Shown one piece after another: positions 42,409 to 54,055 of a stretch of 64,000 nt of DNA. Every line of letters starts with the position of its first letter. Positions within the stretch are counted from its first letter, which is position 1. The notes beneath the pieces were generated by a model. It did not search any database. It had not been told where the DNA came from and saw only the letters and a program-made list of their open reading frames with translations. The stretch spans positions 558,001-622,000 of the forward strand of contig NZ_JAFMZM010000002.1 in NCBI RefSeq assembly GCF_024436375.1. The letters run 5' to 3'. The stretch comes from Nocardioides astragali. Lineage in GTDB: Bacteria > Actinomycetota > Actinomycetes > Propionibacteriales > Nocardioidaceae. Position numbers and translations under genes: made by a program.

Positions 42409-42450
42409 AGCGGCCCATTCCCAGCGGCCCACTCCTAGCGGCCCACTCAC
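42409..42450. repeat. 14-bp tandem repeat, three copies
   Basis: AGCGGCCCATTCCC, AGCGGCCCACTCCT and AGCGGCCCACTCAC stand head to tail. The last copy covers the stop codon of the VOC gene at 42447. Confidence 0.85.
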
Positions 42451-43184
42451 ACTGGCCGCGTCACGGTTCCGGTCAGGGGATCCCGGTCGGTGAGGCAGTA
42501 GACCTGCCCGCCCGGCGCCGTGAGCACGGACCAGAGCGCGTGCTCGGCGCGCAGGGTGGCACCCAGTGCGACGTGGCGTCGTACGTCCGCCGCACGGTCG
42601 GCCGATGCGAGGTCGGGATGGGCCCGCACCGGTCCGTCGGCCTCCTCCAGACGCTGGAGGAGGATGCGAGGCCGGCCGTCCTCGACGAGCCGGGCGAACC
42701 CCGGCACGGAGCCCTGCTGGAGGTCGCGACCGGTGAGGTCGCGCCAGAAGGCTGTCTCGACGTCCCATGCGCCCGACGGGACGTCGAGGCACACCTGGTC
42801 GAGGATCGTCGAGCCGTCGCGCAGGAGGGTCGGCTCGCCTTCCAGCAGCGTCTGGCAGAAGGTGAAGCCGCCGGGCGAACGCATGACCTCGACGTCGTGG
42901 TAGGTCCACGCAGTGGTCGCGCCCAGGGAGCGGGCCCGGTCGATGCTCGCCGGGCGGTCGGCCGAGTCGAGGTCGAGGTGGATGCCGGCCGAGCGGTCGA
43001 CGGCCTGCATCCTGACGTACGCCGGTCCGGCGGGCGGCAGCAGCGTGAGGAACTGCCCGTCCTCGCCGCGGCGCGCCGAGGGCAGCCACCCGGTGACCGC
43101 CGACCAGAAGGCCACGGCGTCCTCGAACTCGGCGGCCGGCGTGTCGAGGAAGATCTGGATCCACGCTGCCGGTGAATGGCTCAT
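42447..43184 (-). CDS. Two-domain VOC (glyoxalase/bleomycin-resistance-like) protein
   Basis: The 245-residue protein has two VOC modules. The first (IQIFLDTPAAEFEDAVAFWSAVTGW, IHLDLDSADRPASI) and the second (VCLDVPSGAWDVETAFWRDLTGR, VYCLTDRDP) share the beta-alpha-beta-beta-beta pattern. It may bind metal and detoxify or bind a small molecule; no substrate evident. ATG 43184 (MSHSPAAWIQIF) fits a leaderless start, CAGGAT being six bases upstream. Divergent from a second VOC gene. Confidence 0.78.
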   Translation of the reverse strand: MSHSPAAWIQIFLDTPAAEFEDAVAFWSAVTGWLPSARRGEDGQFLTLLPPAGPAYVRMQAVDRSAGIHLDLDSADRPASIDRARSLGATTAWTYHDVEVMRSPGGFTFCQTLLEGEPTLLRDGSTILDQVCLDVPSGAWDVETAFWRDLTGRDLQQGSVPGFARLVEDGRPRILLQRLEEADGPVRAHPDLASADRAADVRRHVALGATLRAEHALWSVLTAPGGQVYCLTDRDPLTGTVTRPV

Positions 43185-43204
43185 GCCCCGATCCTGACAC
43201 CTCG

Positions 43205-43210
43205 TACAGT
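43205..43210 (+). promoter_or_regulatory. -10 element of a probable leaderless transcript (VOC)
   Basis: TACAGT lies six bases before ATG 43217; the divergent VOC start is 32 bases away. Confidence 0.4.
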
Positions 43211-43216
43211 CGGGCG

Positions 43217-43624
43217 ATGACCGATGTCCCACAGCTGTTGCACACGGTTCTCGACGCCCGCGACGTCCGGGCTGAGGCGGAGTTCTGGCGCGAGCTGCTG
43301 GGGCTGGTCTACCGACCCGGTGACGAGGTGCCGGACGGGCCGGACGACGCCGACTGGCTGGTGCTCACCCGGCCCGATGGGCGGCGCTGCCTGGCGATCC
43401 AGGAGGTGGAGTCGCTCCCCGCCAGCCGATGGCCCGAGCCGGGCCACCCGTCGGTGTCCCACCTCGACACCACGGTGCCGACGCGCGCCGCGCTCGACGC
43501 CGTCCACGAGCGGGTCATCGCGCTCGGCGGCGAGCTGCGCCTCGACCGCACGGACGACCCCGACGAGCCGCTGCGGGCCTACGCCAGTCCCGAGGGCCAC
43601 GTCTTCTGCGTCTTCGTGGCGTGA
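43217..43624 (+). CDS. Single-domain VOC family protein
   Basis: The 135-residue protein shows one VOC-type layout: HTVLDARDVRAEAEFWRELLGL, SHLDTTVPTRAALDAVHERV, and ASPEGHVFCVFVA at the end, as in glyoxalase-like proteins. The His in the HLDTT position suggests a metal site. Substrate unknown. Confidence 0.8.
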   Translation: MTDVPQLLHTVLDARDVRAEAEFWRELLGLVYRPGDEVPDGPDDADWLVLTRPDGRRCLAIQEVESLPASRWPEPGHPSVSHLDTTVPTRAALDAVHERVIALGGELRLDRTDDPDEPLRAYASPEGHVFCVFVA

Positions 43625-43650
43625 GCCGAGGCGGTCCCTGCCAAGGGCGC

Positions 43651-44895
43651 CTAGGCCAGGCCGAGCGCCCGGGCCTCCTCCCAGAGGTCCTCGCGCACGC
43701 TGGGGTGGGCGGCCTGCTCGATCAGGTTGCGCGCCTGCTCGCGCTCGTCGCGTCCCCACATCCAGGCGACGCCCTGCTCGGTGACGACCGCCCCGTGCTG
43801 GAAGGACGTCACCGGCTCGTCGACCAGCGGGACGATCGTCGACACGTCCGCTCGCGGGTGCCAGCTGCGGAGTGCCATGAAGGCCCGGCCGCCGGGTGAG
43901 TGGCTCGCCCCCACGGTGAAGTCGGTCTGGCCACCGAAGCCGCTGTAGATGCGTGCCCCGATCCGCGAGGCGTTGGCCTGGTCGAACAGGTCGACCTGGA
44001 GCGCGGTGTTGATCGACGTCATCGCGGGCTGACGGGCGATCTCGGCGGGGGAGTTGGTCGTCTCGGTGCGCAGCATCCGCACTCGCGGGTTGTCGTCGAC
44101 CCAGTCGTAGAGCTCCTGGCTGCCGAACACGAACGACGTACGCACCGGCGTGCCACGGTCCAGCGCACCGGCCTGCTCGAGGGCGAGGACGCCGTCGCTG
44201 AACATCTCCGTCCAGATCCGGAGACCACGACGCTCGAGCACCCCGGCGATCGTGGCGTCGGGCACCTCGCCGATGCCCGCCTGCAGCGTGGCGCCGTCAC
44301 CGATCTCTCGGGCGACGCGCGAGCCGATCAGCCGCGCGTCGTCGCTGGGCGGACGGGCGGTGTGGGTGGCCAGGGGCGCATCGATCTCGACACCGAGGTC
44401 GATGTCCTCGACCAGGATCTCCGAGTCGCCGAAGGTCCACGGCATCAGCGGGTTGAGCTGGGCGACGACCAGTGCGCCGCGGGCTCGAGCGGCCTCGATG
44501 GCGGCCGGCAGCACGTTGACCTCGAGGCCGAGGGAGACCCGGCCGTCGCGGGGGATCGTGGTGTGCACGACCACGACGTCCGGCACCAGCGGGCCGTGGA
44601 AGAGCCGGGGCACCATCGACAGCCGGCAGGGGACGTAGGACAGCCGTGGGTGCCGGCGGAAGCCGGGGCCGACGAAGGTGGTCTCCGGCACGACCCCGTC
44701 GTGCAGCGGCAGGTCCGGCTGCGCATTGAGTGCGTGGAGACGGGCCGCAGGAAGCTCGGCCAGCAGGGGACCGAGCAGCGACACCGGTGAGGCGAAGTTG
44801 CCGCTGGTCACGATGCGGGGGGTCACCCGTGCGTCGAGCCCTTCGCAGTGCTCGCGGGCGGAACGGACGGCCTGGTCGAGCTCGACGACGCGCAT
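43651..44895 (-). CDS. Acetyl-CoA hydrolase / CoA-transferase family protein
   Basis: The 414-residue protein resembles the 4-hydroxybutyrate/acetyl-CoA transferase family. The catalytic Glu lies in RIWTEMFSDGVL (Glu230), the CoA site in QAGIGEVPDA, and YSGFGGQTDF with SPGGRAFMAL follow. It moves CoA between acyl groups, perhaps in short-chain acid use. Substrate specificity is not predictable. It is unrelated to pyrimidine synthesis and lies in the segment splitting the pyr operon. Confidence 0.85.
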   Translation of the reverse strand: MRVVELDQAVRSAREHCEGLDARVTPRIVTSGNFASPVSLLGPLLAELPAARLHALNAQPDLPLHDGVVPETTFVGPGFRRHPRLSYVPCRLSMVPRLFHGPLVPDVVVVHTTIPRDGRVSLGLEVNVLPAAIEAARARGALVVAQLNPLMPWTFGDSEILVEDIDLGVEIDAPLATHTARPPSDDARLIGSRVAREIGDGATLQAGIGEVPDATIAGVLERRGLRIWTEMFSDGVLALEQAGALDRGTPVRTSFVFGSQELYDWVDDNPRVRMLRTETTNSPAEIARQPAMTSINTALQVDLFDQANASRIGARIYSGFGGQTDFTVGASHSPGGRAFMALRSWHPRADVSTIVPLVDEPVTSFQHGAVVTEQGVAWMWGRDEREQARNLIEQAAHPSVREDLWEEARALGLA

Positions 44896-44968
44896 GCCAC
44901 CAGAGTGTCAGCACCAGCGGCACGATGAATGGGCCATTCGGCCCTCGTGACCCGGGCCGGTGGACCAG

Positions 44969-45005
44969 GTGGATCCAGGGCCGAGGCGACGCGCGTCCGC
45001 GGCGG
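44969..45005 (+). repeat. 37-bp direct repeat, left copy
   Basis: GTGGATCCAGG...CGCGTCCGCGGCGG matches 45755-45791 at 32 of 37 positions. Its last base abuts the stop codon (45006) of the minus-strand DUF3060-like gene. Confidence 0.8.
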
Positions 45006-45659
45006 TCAGGCCCGTCGGTGCACCCGGATGTGGTTGTTGGCACCACGGACCACGACCTTTGTCATGCCCTTGGTCACCACGACCGTGTTGTTGGGCCCGA
45101 CGACCTTCAGCGAGGGCAGCCGGGTCAGGCGCACCCGGTTGTTGGCGCCGCGCACCACCACCTCGGTCGAGCTGGTCGCCTTCAAGGTGGCGTTGGCCGT
45201 CCTGATGAGCACGTCGCCCGTGTGGTCCGCCTTCAGCTCGACGTTGCCGGCGAGCAGCTTCACGCGGCCGATCGTGCCCGCGAAGGTGGCGGAGTCGTTG
45301 CCCTCGGACACGGTCACGTCCCCGGCGCTCGGAGCCGTGACACGGCTGTTGCCGCCTCCGAGGTCCACGGTGCCGAGGTGGCCGGTGGCGGTCACGTCGG
45401 TGTTGGCGCCGGTCACCGTCAGGCTCGCGGCCGCCGGCATCGTGACCTCGGTGTTGCTGCCCGACACGACGACGTCGACGCAGGTGCCCGTCACGGCCAC
45501 CGTCTCAACGCTCTGGTCGACGGTGATGGACCCGCCCCCGCAGTCGAGGACCACGTCGGCGTGCGCCGGGGGATTCGCGCCGAGCAGCGCGGCGGAGAGG
45601 GTGAGGGAGGTGGCGGCCGCGAGGGCGGCACGGGACAGGGCGGATGTCGTGGAGAGCAT
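45006..45659 (-). CDS. Secreted DUF3060-like repeat protein
   Basis: The 217-residue product has a signal peptide (AALAAATSLTLSAALLGANPPAHA) followed by beta-solenoid-like repeats (VTGANTDVTATGHLG, VVVRGANNRVRL, VVVTKGMTKVVVRGANNHIRV). Similar to the product at 41679-42329. The two genes bracket the segment inserted in the pyr operon. ATG 45659 (MLSTTSALSR) begins the signal. The function is unknown. Confidence 0.72.
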   Translation of the reverse strand: MLSTTSALSRAALAAATSLTLSAALLGANPPAHADVVLDCGGGSITVDQSVETVAVTGTCVDVVVSGSNTEVTMPAAASLTVTGANTDVTATGHLGTVDLGGGNSRVTAPSAGDVTVSEGNDSATFAGTIGRVKLLAGNVELKADHTGDVLIRTANATLKATSSTEVVVRGANNRVRLTRLPSLKVVGPNNTVVVTKGMTKVVVRGANNHIRVHRRA

Positions 45660-45714
45660 GTCGGCGATGCTGCCCCGCCCGAGACCCCGGGAAACCGGAC
45701 GGCGGGAAAATCGG

Positions 45715-45743
45715 TTGGGGCGGCGACGGACGGTCCCTACGAT
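45715..45743 (+). promoter_or_regulatory. Promoter of the ABC-F gene
   Basis: TTGGGG (45715-45720) and TACGAT (45738-45743) are separated by 17 bases, the ideal spacing. Transcription would begin near 45750, just before a six-codon frame. Confidence 0.5.
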
Positions 45744-45752
45744 GGCCTGATC

Positions 45753-45770
45753 ATGTGGATCCAGGACTGA
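45753..45770 (+). CDS. Possible leader peptide MWIQD upstream of the ABC-F gene
   Basis: ATG-TGG-ATC-CAG-GAC-TGA begins about three bases after the predicted start of transcription. A GGCGC-N6-GCGCC stem follows at 45790-45805, before the ABC-F ATG at 45848. Antibiotic-resistance ABC-F genes often use such leaders for ribosome stalling; here it is a suggestion only. Confidence 0.3.
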   Translation: MWIQD

Positions 45771-45791
45771 ACCGACTCGCGTCCGCGGCGG
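45755..45791 (+). repeat. 37-bp direct repeat, right copy
   Basis: Copy of 44969-45005 with five mismatches. It contains most of the MWIQD frame and the left arm of the leader stem, so the pair brackets the secreted-protein gene and its upstream region. Confidence 0.8.
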
Positions 45792-45847
45792 CGCCCCAGT
45801 GCGCCTCGAGCCCGGCGAGTCCCTTCCTGATCTCGAAGGACGTCCGC

Positions 45848-47473
45848 ATGCCCGGATCCACCACCATCCTCGCCCCGCTCGTCATCGGCGGCCTCTCGGT
45901 CACCTACCCCGACCGCTCCGTCCTGACCGGCATCGACCTCGTGGCCCAGCCGGGTCGCCGGATCGGGCTCGTCGGGGAGAACGGCGTGGGCAAGTCGACG
46001 CTGCTGCGCGCAGTCGCCGGCAGGCTGCCTGCTCGGGCACGGCTCTCCGGGACCATCCAGGCTCCTGCCGACCTCGTGCTGCTCGGCCAGGAGCCGCCCT
46101 TCCGCGACAGTGCCAGCGTCGCCGAGGTCCTCGCGCTCACCCTGGCGCCGTTGCGCACCGCGGTGGCGGACGTCGAGCGGCTGGCCGGGGCGACGGGCAC
46201 CGCAGAGGGCGACGAGGCGTACGCGCGTGCGCTGGAGCAGGCGCTCACGCACGACGCCTGGGACGCCGACCGGCGCGCGGCCCTCGCGGCCGCCAGGCTC
46301 GGGCTGGACGACCTCGACCCCCAGCGGCCGGTGGGCACGCTCTCGGGCGGCCAGCGGACCCGTCTGGCCCTCGCCACGATCATGACGACCCGGCCGACGT
46401 GCCTGCTCCTCGACGAGCCCACCAACCATCTAGACGACGACGCGATCGAGGTGCTCACCGCCTTCCTCCGTGACCTGCCGGGCGTCGTGGTGCTGGCGAG
46501 CCACGACCGGGTCCTGCTCGACGACGTCTGCACCGACCTCGTCGACCTCGACGCGGGGGAGCTCGGCACCGACGGGAGCGGCGGCCGCCGGTTCGGCGGC
46601 GGCTGGAGCGCCTACGAGGCTGCGCGGGCGGACGCGCGGCGGCGGTGGGAGACGACGTACGCCGAGCAGCAGGAGGAGATCGCCCGGCTCCGGGCGGCGA
46701 CGCGGATCGGCACCGCCGCGATCGCGCACGACCGCGGGCCGACGGACGGCGACAAGTACATCTGCTCCTTCAAGGGCGCTCGGGTGGACCAGACCCTGGC
46801 CAGGCGCAAGCGCGACGCCCAGCGGCGGCTCGAGGTGGCCGAGCGCGAGCAGGTGCGCAAGCCGCCACCACCGCTCGCCTTCCGGGGCGACCTGACCACG
46901 GCCGCGACCGGGCGACTGGTGCAGGCACGCGACCTGGAGGTCGCCGGCCGGACGCGGCTGGCACGGCTGGACCTGGCGGCGGGGGAGCACCTGCTGCTCA
47001 CCGGCCCCAACGGCTCCGGCAAGTCGACCCTGCTCGGCGTCCTGTCCGGGCGGCTCCAGCCCACGACCGGCACGGTGGAGGTCACCGCCCGCCGGGTCCG
47101 CGAGCTGACCCAGGACCCGCAGGTGGCGGACCCCACGCGCTCCGCCGCCGCGACGTACGACCACGCGGTCCGCGGGCTCCCCGACCCACCGCGGCTCCGG
47201 GACCTCGGGCTGCTGCACCCGCGCGACCACTGCACGGCCGTCGGCAGCCTGTCGGTCGGCCAGCGACGACGGCTGGGACTGGCCGTCGCGATCGCGGCCG
47301 CACCCGACCTGCTCCTGCTCGACGAGCCCACCAACCACGTCTCGCTCGCCCTGGCCGGCGAGCTGGAAGAGGCCCTGGCGACGGCTCCGGGCGGGGTCCT
47401 CCTGGCCTCCCACGACCGGTGGCTGCGGCGCCGGTGGGCCGGTCCGGAGCTCACGCTGACGCCGGTCGGGTGA
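45848..47473 (+). CDS. ABC-F family ATP-binding protein
   Basis: The 541-residue protein has two ABC ATPase domains and no membrane segments. Domain 1: GLVGENGVGKSTLL, LSGGQRTRLALA, LLLDEPTNHLDDDA. Domain 2: LTGPNGSGKSTLLG, LSVGQRRRLGLA, LLLLDEPTNHVSLA. A charged linker (residues about 260-340) lies between them. ABC-F proteins act on ribosomes, either in antibiotic resistance or in translation control; this one could be either. ATG 45848 with AAGGA upstream is chosen. Confidence 0.88.
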   Translation: MPGSTTILAPLVIGGLSVTYPDRSVLTGIDLVAQPGRRIGLVGENGVGKSTLLRAVAGRLPARARLSGTIQAPADLVLLGQEPPFRDSASVAEVLALTLAPLRTAVADVERLAGATGTAEGDEAYARALEQALTHDAWDADRRAALAAARLGLDDLDPQRPVGTLSGGQRTRLALATIMTTRPTCLLLDEPTNHLDDDAIEVLTAFLRDLPGVVVLASHDRVLLDDVCTDLVDLDAGELGTDGSGGRRFGGGWSAYEAARADARRRWETTYAEQQEEIARLRAATRIGTAAIAHDRGPTDGDKYICSFKGARVDQTLARRKRDAQRRLEVAEREQVRKPPPPLAFRGDLTTAATGRLVQARDLEVAGRTRLARLDLAAGEHLLLTGPNGSGKSTLLGVLSGRLQPTTGTVEVTARRVRELTQDPQVADPTRSAAATYDHAVRGLPDPPRLRDLGLLHPRDHCTAVGSLSVGQRRRLGLAVAIAAAPDLLLLDEPTNHVSLALAGELEEALATAPGGVLLASHDRWLRRRWAGPELTLTPVG

Positions 47474-47599
47474 TCGACCGTGCCGTGGACTGGGTGCTCG
47501 CCGTGGACGCTGGGACCCCGTCATGGCGGGAGTCGAGCGGCCCGGCGTCCGCTCGAGTCGTGTCGTGGACGCGATGCCGTCCGGAGACCGGTCCGCTGG

Positions 47600-47665
47600 T
47601 AAGGTCGGCGTCGGCTCGAACATCCTTTAACGATCCGTCCCGTGAGGCGGAGAAGGAGGTACGGC
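47600..47665 (+). promoter_or_regulatory. carA promoter and second PyrR-responsive leader
   Basis: TAAGGT (47600-47605) is the -10. From 47620, ACATCCTTTAACGATCCGTC and the following CGTGAGGCGG and GAGAAGGAGG repeat the pyrR leader almost base for base. TCCTT can pair with AAGGA of the ribosome-binding site, with CCGTCCCGTGAGGCGG in the loop. Translational repression by PyrR is predicted for carA as well. Confidence 0.8.
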
Positions 47666-48799
47666 GTGGCTCTGCCTGCCCCTGCGATCATGGTCCTCGA
47701 GGACGGTCGCACCTTTCGCGGTGAGTCCTTCGGTGCCGAGGGCGAGACCTTCGGCGAAGCAGTCTTCTCGACCGGCATGTCCGGCTACCAGGAGACGCTG
47801 ACGGACCCCAGCTATCACCGCCAGGTCGTCGTGATGACGGCTCCGCACATCGGCAACACCGGGATGAACGACGAGGACCCGGAGTCCTCGCGCATCTGGG
47901 TCGCCGGCTACGTCGTCCGCGATCCTGCGCGCGTGCCGTCCAACTGGCGCAGCGTCCGCGGTCTCGGCGACGAGCTGCGCGACCAGGGCGTCGTCGGCAT
48001 CTCCGGCGTCGACACCCGCGCCCTGACCCGGCACCTGCGCGAGCGCGGCGCGATGCGCGTCGGCATCTCCACCACCGAGACCGACCCCGGGCGGCTGCTC
48101 CAGCGGGTGCTCGAGCACGGCCAGATGGCCGGTGCCAACCTGAGCGAGGCGGTCTCGACCCCCGAGGCGTACGTCGTCGAGGCACAGGGCGAGCGTCGCT
48201 TCACCGTGGCGGCGATCGACCTCGGCATCAAGGCCAACACGCCCCGGATGATGAGCGAGCGCGGCATCGAGGTGCACGTGCTGCCGGCGACCTCGACCCT
48301 GGAGGAGGTCCAGGCAGTCGGCGCCGACGGGCTGTTCTTCTCCAACGGCCCCGGCGACCCGGCGGCCACCACCGCCCAGGTGGAGCTGCTGCAGGGTGCG
48401 CTGCGCTCCGGTCTGCCCTACTTCGGGATCTGCTTCGGCAACCAGCTGTTCGGTCGCGCGCTCGGCTTCGGCACCTACAAGCTGAAGTACGGCCACCGCG
48501 GCATCAACCAGCCGGTGATGGACCGCACCACCGGAAAGGTCGAGGTCACCGCCCACAACCACGGCTTCGCCGTCGATGCGCCGCTCGAGGGCAGCACGAC
48601 GACGGAGTTCGGCGAGGTGACCGTCAGCCACGTCTGCCTCAACGACGACGTCGTCGAGGGCCTCGAGCTGCGCGACGAGCAGGGCGCGCTGAGGAGCTTC
48701 TCCGTGCAGTACCACCCCGAGGCTGCCGCCGGGCCGCACGACGCGGCCTACCTCTTCGACCGCTTCGCCGATCTCATGTCCGAGCGGAAGGGGGCCTGA
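47666..48799 (+). CDS. carA: Carbamoyl-phosphate synthase small subunit
   Basis: The 377-residue subunit hydrolyses glutamine and passes ammonia to CarB. The N-terminal domain has [17 protein letters not shown]. The glutaminase nucleophile is Cys in [15 protein letters not shown] (near residue 253), and [12 protein letters not shown] supplies His and Glu. GTG 47666 follows AGGAGG in the PyrR leader. carB follows after one base. Confidence 0.95.
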   Translation: MALPAPAIMVLEDGRTFRGESFGAEGETFGEAVFSTGMSGYQETLTDPSYHRQVVVMTAPHIGNTGMNDEDPESSRIWVAGYVVRDPARVPSNWRSVRGLGDELRDQGVVGISGVDTRALTRHLRERGAMRVGISTTETDPGRLLQRVLEHGQMAGANLSEAVSTPEAYVVEAQGERRFTVAAIDLGIKANTPRMMSERGIEVHVLPATSTLEEVQAVGADGLFFSNGPGDPAATTAQVELLQGALRSGLPYFGICFGNQLFGRALGFGTYKLKYGHRGINQPVMDRTTGKVEVTAHNHGFAVDAPLEGSTTTEFGEVTVSHVCLNDDVVEGLELRDEQGALRSFSVQYHPEAAAGPHDAAYLFDRFADLMSERKGA

Positions 48800-48800
48800 C

Positions 48801-52160
<3,360 letters not shown>

Positions 52161-52164
52161 GCCG

Positions 52165-53217
52165 GTGAAGCCGTACGACGTCGTCTTCGAGCAGGCCCTG
52201 ACCCGGGTGGACCCCGAACGCATCCACCACGCGGCGTTCCGTGCCATCCGGGCAGCCACACCCGTGACGAGCCGGCTCGTCCGCACGCCGCTCGAGCGGC
52301 GAGCCGGGGCGACCTCCCACGTGAACGCGATGGGCCTGGCCTTCCCGCACCCGCTCGGCCTGGCCGCGGGGTTCGACAAGAACGCCGTCGGCATCGACGG
52401 GCTGGCGGCCCTCGGATTCGGGCACGTGGAGGTCGGCACGGTCACGGGGGAGGCGCAGCCGGGCAACCCCCAGCCGCGGCTGTTCCGGCTCACCGCGGAC
52501 CGCGCGATCGTCAACCGGATGGGCTTCAACAACGACGGCGCCGAGGTCGTGGCGCGGCGGCTTGCCGCTTGGCGGGCCGCGGGCGGCGGCTCCATCCTCG
52601 GAGTCAACATCGGCAAGACCAAGGTCGTGCCCGAGGAGGAGGCCGTCCGCGACTACGAGAAGTCGGCCGGCCTGCTCGCACCCCACGCCGACTACCTCGT
52701 CGTCAACGTCTCCTCACCCAACACGCCCGGCCTGCGCGACCTGCAGGCGGTGGAGAAGCTCGAGCCCCTGCTCGCCGCCGTACGACGACGCGCCGACGAG
52801 GTGCGGCCCAACCACCGCGTGCCGCTGCTGGTGAAGATCGCGCCCGACCTCAGCGACGACGACGTGGTCGCGGTGGCCGACCTCGCGCTCGCCAGTGGGC
52901 TGGACGGGATCATCGCCACCAACACGACGATCAGCCGCGACGGGCTCGCCAGTCCGCGTGCCGAGGTGGAGCGGATCGGCGCCGGAGGCCTCAGCGGGCG
53001 TCCGCTCACCGACAGGTCCGAGGACGTGGTCCGCCTGCTGCGCGAGCGCGTCGGACCCGACCTGACCATTGTCGGCGTCGGGGGCATCACCACGGTCGAC
53101 GACGCGCGCCGGCGCCTCGCGGCCGGGGCAGACCTGCTCCAGGGCTACACCGCGTTCGTCTACGAGGGTCCGCTGTGGCCGCGGCGCATCGTGCGGGGAC
53201 TCGCCCGTGGTCAGTGA
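52165..53217 (+). CDS. pyrD: Dihydroorotate dehydrogenase (quinone), class 2
   Basis: The 350-residue flavoprotein oxidises dihydroorotate with quinone as acceptor. The N-terminal membrane-association helices precede [16 protein letters not shown]. The catalytic Ser184 lies in [16 protein letters not shown], the FMN phosphate site in [15 protein letters not shown] 52165 is five bases after the carB stop. Together with pyrK and the next pyrD-like gene this makes a redundant DHODH set. Confidence 0.93.
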   Translation: MKPYDVVFEQALTRVDPERIHHAAFRAIRAATPVTSRLVRTPLERRAGATSHVNAMGLAFPHPLGLAAGFDKNAVGIDGLAALGFGHVEVGTVTGEAQPGNPQPRLFRLTADRAIVNRMGFNNDGAEVVARRLAAWRAAGGGSILGVNIGKTKVVPEEEAVRDYEKSAGLLAPHADYLVVNVSSPNTPGLRDLQAVEKLEPLLAAVRRRADEVRPNHRVPLLVKIAPDLSDDDVVAVADLALASGLDGIIATNTTISRDGLASPRAEVERIGAGGLSGRPLTDRSEDVVRLLRERVGPDLTIVGVGGITTVDDARRRLAAGADLLQGYTAFVYEGPLWPRRIVRGLARGQ

Positions 53218-54032
53218 TGTGCATGCCTGAGGCGCGTGCCCCCGTGCACGTCGACGGCGAGGTCGTCGCCAGCAAGCGCATCGGGGGCTACCGTCACCTG
53301 ACCCTCACGGCGCCGGGAGTGCCCGAACGCTTCCGCGCAGGGAACTTCGTGGCGGTGAGCGTGGCGGGCCACGTCACGCGCCGGACCCTCTGGGTGCACC
53401 GGGTCCGCGCCTCCAGCGCCTTCGGCCCGACGCTCGACGTCGTGGTCGAGGCCCGGGGGAGTGGCACCGCCTGGCTGACCGCCCAGCCTGTCGGCGCGAA
53501 GGTCGCGATCACCGGACCGCTGGGTCGGGCGTTCGCCCTGCCCAAGGAGGCGGTCTCCTGCCTGCTCGTGGGCGAGGGCTACGCCGCAGCACCGCTGTTC
53601 CCCCTCGCCGAGCGACTGCGCGAGCGCGGCTGCGCGGTCTCGCTCGTGGTGTCCGCGCCCGACGAGGCGCGGCTGCTCTCCGCGCTGGAGGCGCGGCGGT
53701 CCGCCCGCTCCGTCACCGTCCTCACCGCAGACGGGTCGGTCGGCCAGCGCGGCACCGTGGGCGACCACGTCGACGACCTCGTACGTCGCAGCGAGGCCGA
53801 TGTCGTCTACGCAGCGGGCCCCAGTCACGTGCTGCGCGCCGCTGCAGGTGCCGCCGAGCGCGTGGGTGCCTGGAGCCAGGTGGCGGTCGAGACCTCGATG
53901 CCGTGCGGCACGGGCCTCTGCCACGGCTGCCCCCTCCCGGTCGTGGGGGAGGACGGCGTGGACCGCGTCGTCCGGGCCTGCACCGAGGGTCCCGTCGTGC
54001 GGGGTGACCGCGTCCGGTGGGACGACCTGTGA
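53217..54032 (+). CDS. pyrK: PyrK-type dihydroorotate dehydrogenase electron-transfer subunit
   Basis: The 271-residue protein has an FAD domain, an NAD-binding domain (CLLVGEGYAAAPLFPLAERL) and a C-terminal [2Fe-2S] motif CGTGLCHGCPLPV with a fourth Cys in VRACTEGPV, the PyrK arrangement C-x4-C-x2-C-xn-C. It passes electrons from class 1B PyrD to NAD. ATG 53217 shares one base with the pyrD stop; ATG 53223 and GTG 53214 are alternatives. Its expected partner follows but is degenerate. Confidence 0.88.
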   Translation: MCMPEARAPVHVDGEVVASKRIGGYRHLTLTAPGVPERFRAGNFVAVSVAGHVTRRTLWVHRVRASSAFGPTLDVVVEARGSGTAWLTAQPVGAKVAITGPLGRAFALPKEAVSCLLVGEGYAAAPLFPLAERLRERGCAVSLVVSAPDEARLLSALEARRSARSVTVLTADGSVGQRGTVGDHVDDLVRRSEADVVYAAGPSHVLRAAAGAAERVGAWSQVAVETSMPCGTGLCHGCPLPVVGEDGVDRVVRACTEGPVVRGDRVRWDDL

Positions 54033-54055
54033 CAAACCCACGGAGGACCACCCCG

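Noticed and set aside
41679..47473. Genomic island or mobile element inside the pyr operon
   Set aside because: No integrase, transposase, tRNA, attachment site or base-composition change visible by eye; only gene order suggests insertion.
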